Source: Chitinophagaceae bacterium UBA1946 (GTDB taxonomy: Bacteria > Bacteroidota > Bacteroidia > Chitinophagales > Chitinophagaceae). Taken from it: 14,752 nucleotides of DNA. Shown one piece after another: positions 13,869-14,752 of the stretch (position 1 is the first letter of the stretch; every line of letters begins with the position of its first letter). Under the pieces are notes generated by a model that did no database searches, was not told where the DNA came from, and worked only from the letters and a program-made list of their open reading frames with translations. The stretch lies in assembly GCA_002336815.1 (NCBI GenBank), contig DDEU01000029.1, forward strand, positions 1 to 14,752, written 5' to 3'. The position numbers and the translations under genes are program-made.

Positions 13869-14752
13869 TTATTCAGCCGCAGGTGTTTCAGCAGCAGGAG
13901 CTTCCGGAGTTGCCGGTGCTTCAGGAGCCGGAGCAGGTGCTGCCGCAGCAGCGCTGTCCAGTTTAGCCCTGATGTCAGCCAGTGCTCCAAGATCACCCAA
14001 TGTTGATTTCTCAACCTTGCTCTGCAGGTTTTTCACTGCTTTCTTGGTTACTTCCGCATCTGCTTTTTTCTCTTTCGCTACAGCTTGTTTTTCTTCTTCA
14101 ATGGCCTGTTCCCACAAACGGGTATGGCTTAATACAATGCGCTTGTCGTTGCGGTCAAATTCAATCACCTGGAATTTGTTCACTTCGTCAGCAACAATTG
14201 TTTTACCATCTTCTTTCGCCAAATGACGGTTAGGAGCAAATCCTTCCAGTCCGTAAGGCAATTGAACTACAGCGCCCTTGTCATCTTTTTTGATAACCGT
14301 TCCTTCATGAATACTACCCACAGGGAAAGTTCCTTCCAGGCTGTTCCATGGATCTTCTTCAATTTGTTTGTGTCCTAACTGAAGTTTACGGCCATCTTTA
14401 TCAATGTTCAGAATCACTACATCAATGTTGTTACCAACCTTGGTGTATTCATTCGGGTTGTTGAAACGTTTCAACCAGCTCAAATCGCTGATGTGCACCA
14501 TACCACCAATACCGGTAGCCAGTTCAACAAACACGCCATAAGGAGTGATGTTTTTAACAACACCTGTGTGCTTGCTTCCTTCTGGGAATTTGGTTTCAAT
14601 TTCACTCCATGGATCGTTGCTCATCTGTTTAATAGACAGGCTCATCTTACGGGTGTCTTTGTCAAGTGTTACGATCTTGGCTTCGTATTCATCATTTAAT
14701 TTGAAGAATTCTTTAGCGTTAACCGGGGTGTTGGCCCATGTAATTTCACTTA
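13869..14752 (-). CDS. rpsA: 30S ribosomal protein S1, 5'-truncated by window end
   Basis: Ribosomal protein S1 binds mRNA on the 30S subunit through repeated OB-fold S1 domains. The frame is open to the window edge, giving 293 visible residues; the ATG at 14645 is internal. The visible part begins at the end of one S1 domain (KDTRKMSLSIKQM, about 30-43). A complete domain follows at about 57-127, with GVVKNITPYGVFVEL and GMVHISDLSW. Then comes a more divergent one at about 144-210 (GTVIKKDDKGAVVQLPYGLEGF). The DPW motif recurs before each domain. A Lys/Glu/Ala helix-rich stretch and a low-complexity Ala/Pro/Glu tail (264-293) end the protein. A strong terminator follows. Identification is confident; the number of upstream domains cannot be seen. 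Confidence 0.95.
   Translation of the reverse strand, partial: SEITWANTPVNAKEFFKLNDEYEAKIVTLDKDTRKMSLSIKQMSNDPWSEIETKFPEGSKHTGVVKNITPYGVFVELATGIGGMVHISDLSWLKRFNNPNEYTKVGNNIDVVILNIDKDGRKLQLGHKQIEEDPWNSLEGTFPVGSIHEGTVIKKDDKGAVVQLPYGLEGFAPNRHLAKEDGKTIVADEVNKFQVIEFDRNDKRIVLSHTRLWEQAIEEEKQAVAKEKKADAEVTKKAVKNLQSKVEKSTLGDLGALADIRAKLDSAAAAAPAPAPEAPATPEAPAAETPAAE

Noticed and set aside
13741..14226. Plus-strand open frame of 161 codons rich in Ala/Ser/Gly
   Set aside because: It is antisense to the Ala/Pro/Glu-rich tail and coding region of rpsA and covers its terminator; the composition is the mirror of that low-complexity sequence.

Overview
The window looks like a chromosomal segment of a Bacteroidota bacterium, probably in or near the Chitinophagaceae/Chitinophagales. 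This rests on four things: a giant secreted protein ending in a type IX secretion (T9SS) gliding-type C-terminal domain, the gene order rplO-secY-map, a promoter matching the Bacteroidota TTTG / TAnnTTTG pattern, and families of 7-nt-phased short repeats between and within genes. The exact genus cannot be read from this sequence.

Layout. Positions 1-2693 hold the end of a ribosomal-protein operon: the 3' part of rplO (L15), secY with a GTG start, and map (type I methionine aminopeptidase). A hairpin lies in each intergenic gap. In many Bacteroidota the operon continues into infA-rpmJ-rpsM, but here it stops after map. A 262-bp gap with a perfect inverted repeat and a possible minus-strand ORF remnant leads to one 7.9-kb gene (2956-10899). 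This encodes a 2647-residue exported protein: signal peptide, about nine repeated Cys-containing beta-sandwich-like modules, a PKD-like domain, a long run of Ig-like repeats (including four of exactly 74 residues each), and the T9SS CTD.

Convergent with it, 4 nt away, is a minus-strand YiiX/NlpC-P60-like (permuted papain fold) protein. A divergent intergenic region with a near-perfect Bacteroidota promoter drives an HI0933/YhiN-family flavoprotein (11622-12911), whose coding sequence contains an in-frame array of 13 heptanucleotides. A minus-strand four-helix membrane protein of unknown function follows (13031-13504). Next is a 364-bp non-coding region with three more heptamer-phased repeats and a strong intrinsic terminator. 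Last is the 3' part of rpsA (ribosomal protein S1) on the minus strand, cut off by the window end.

How the genes relate. L15, SecY, MetAP and S1 are translation/export housekeeping genes. The giant protein would need the Sec translocon (signal peptide) and then the T9SS to reach the surface; being next to secY is probably coincidental. I see no operon-like defence or biosynthetic system. The most unusual content is the architecture of the giant surface protein and the heptamer-repeat behaviour between 12041 and 13801.
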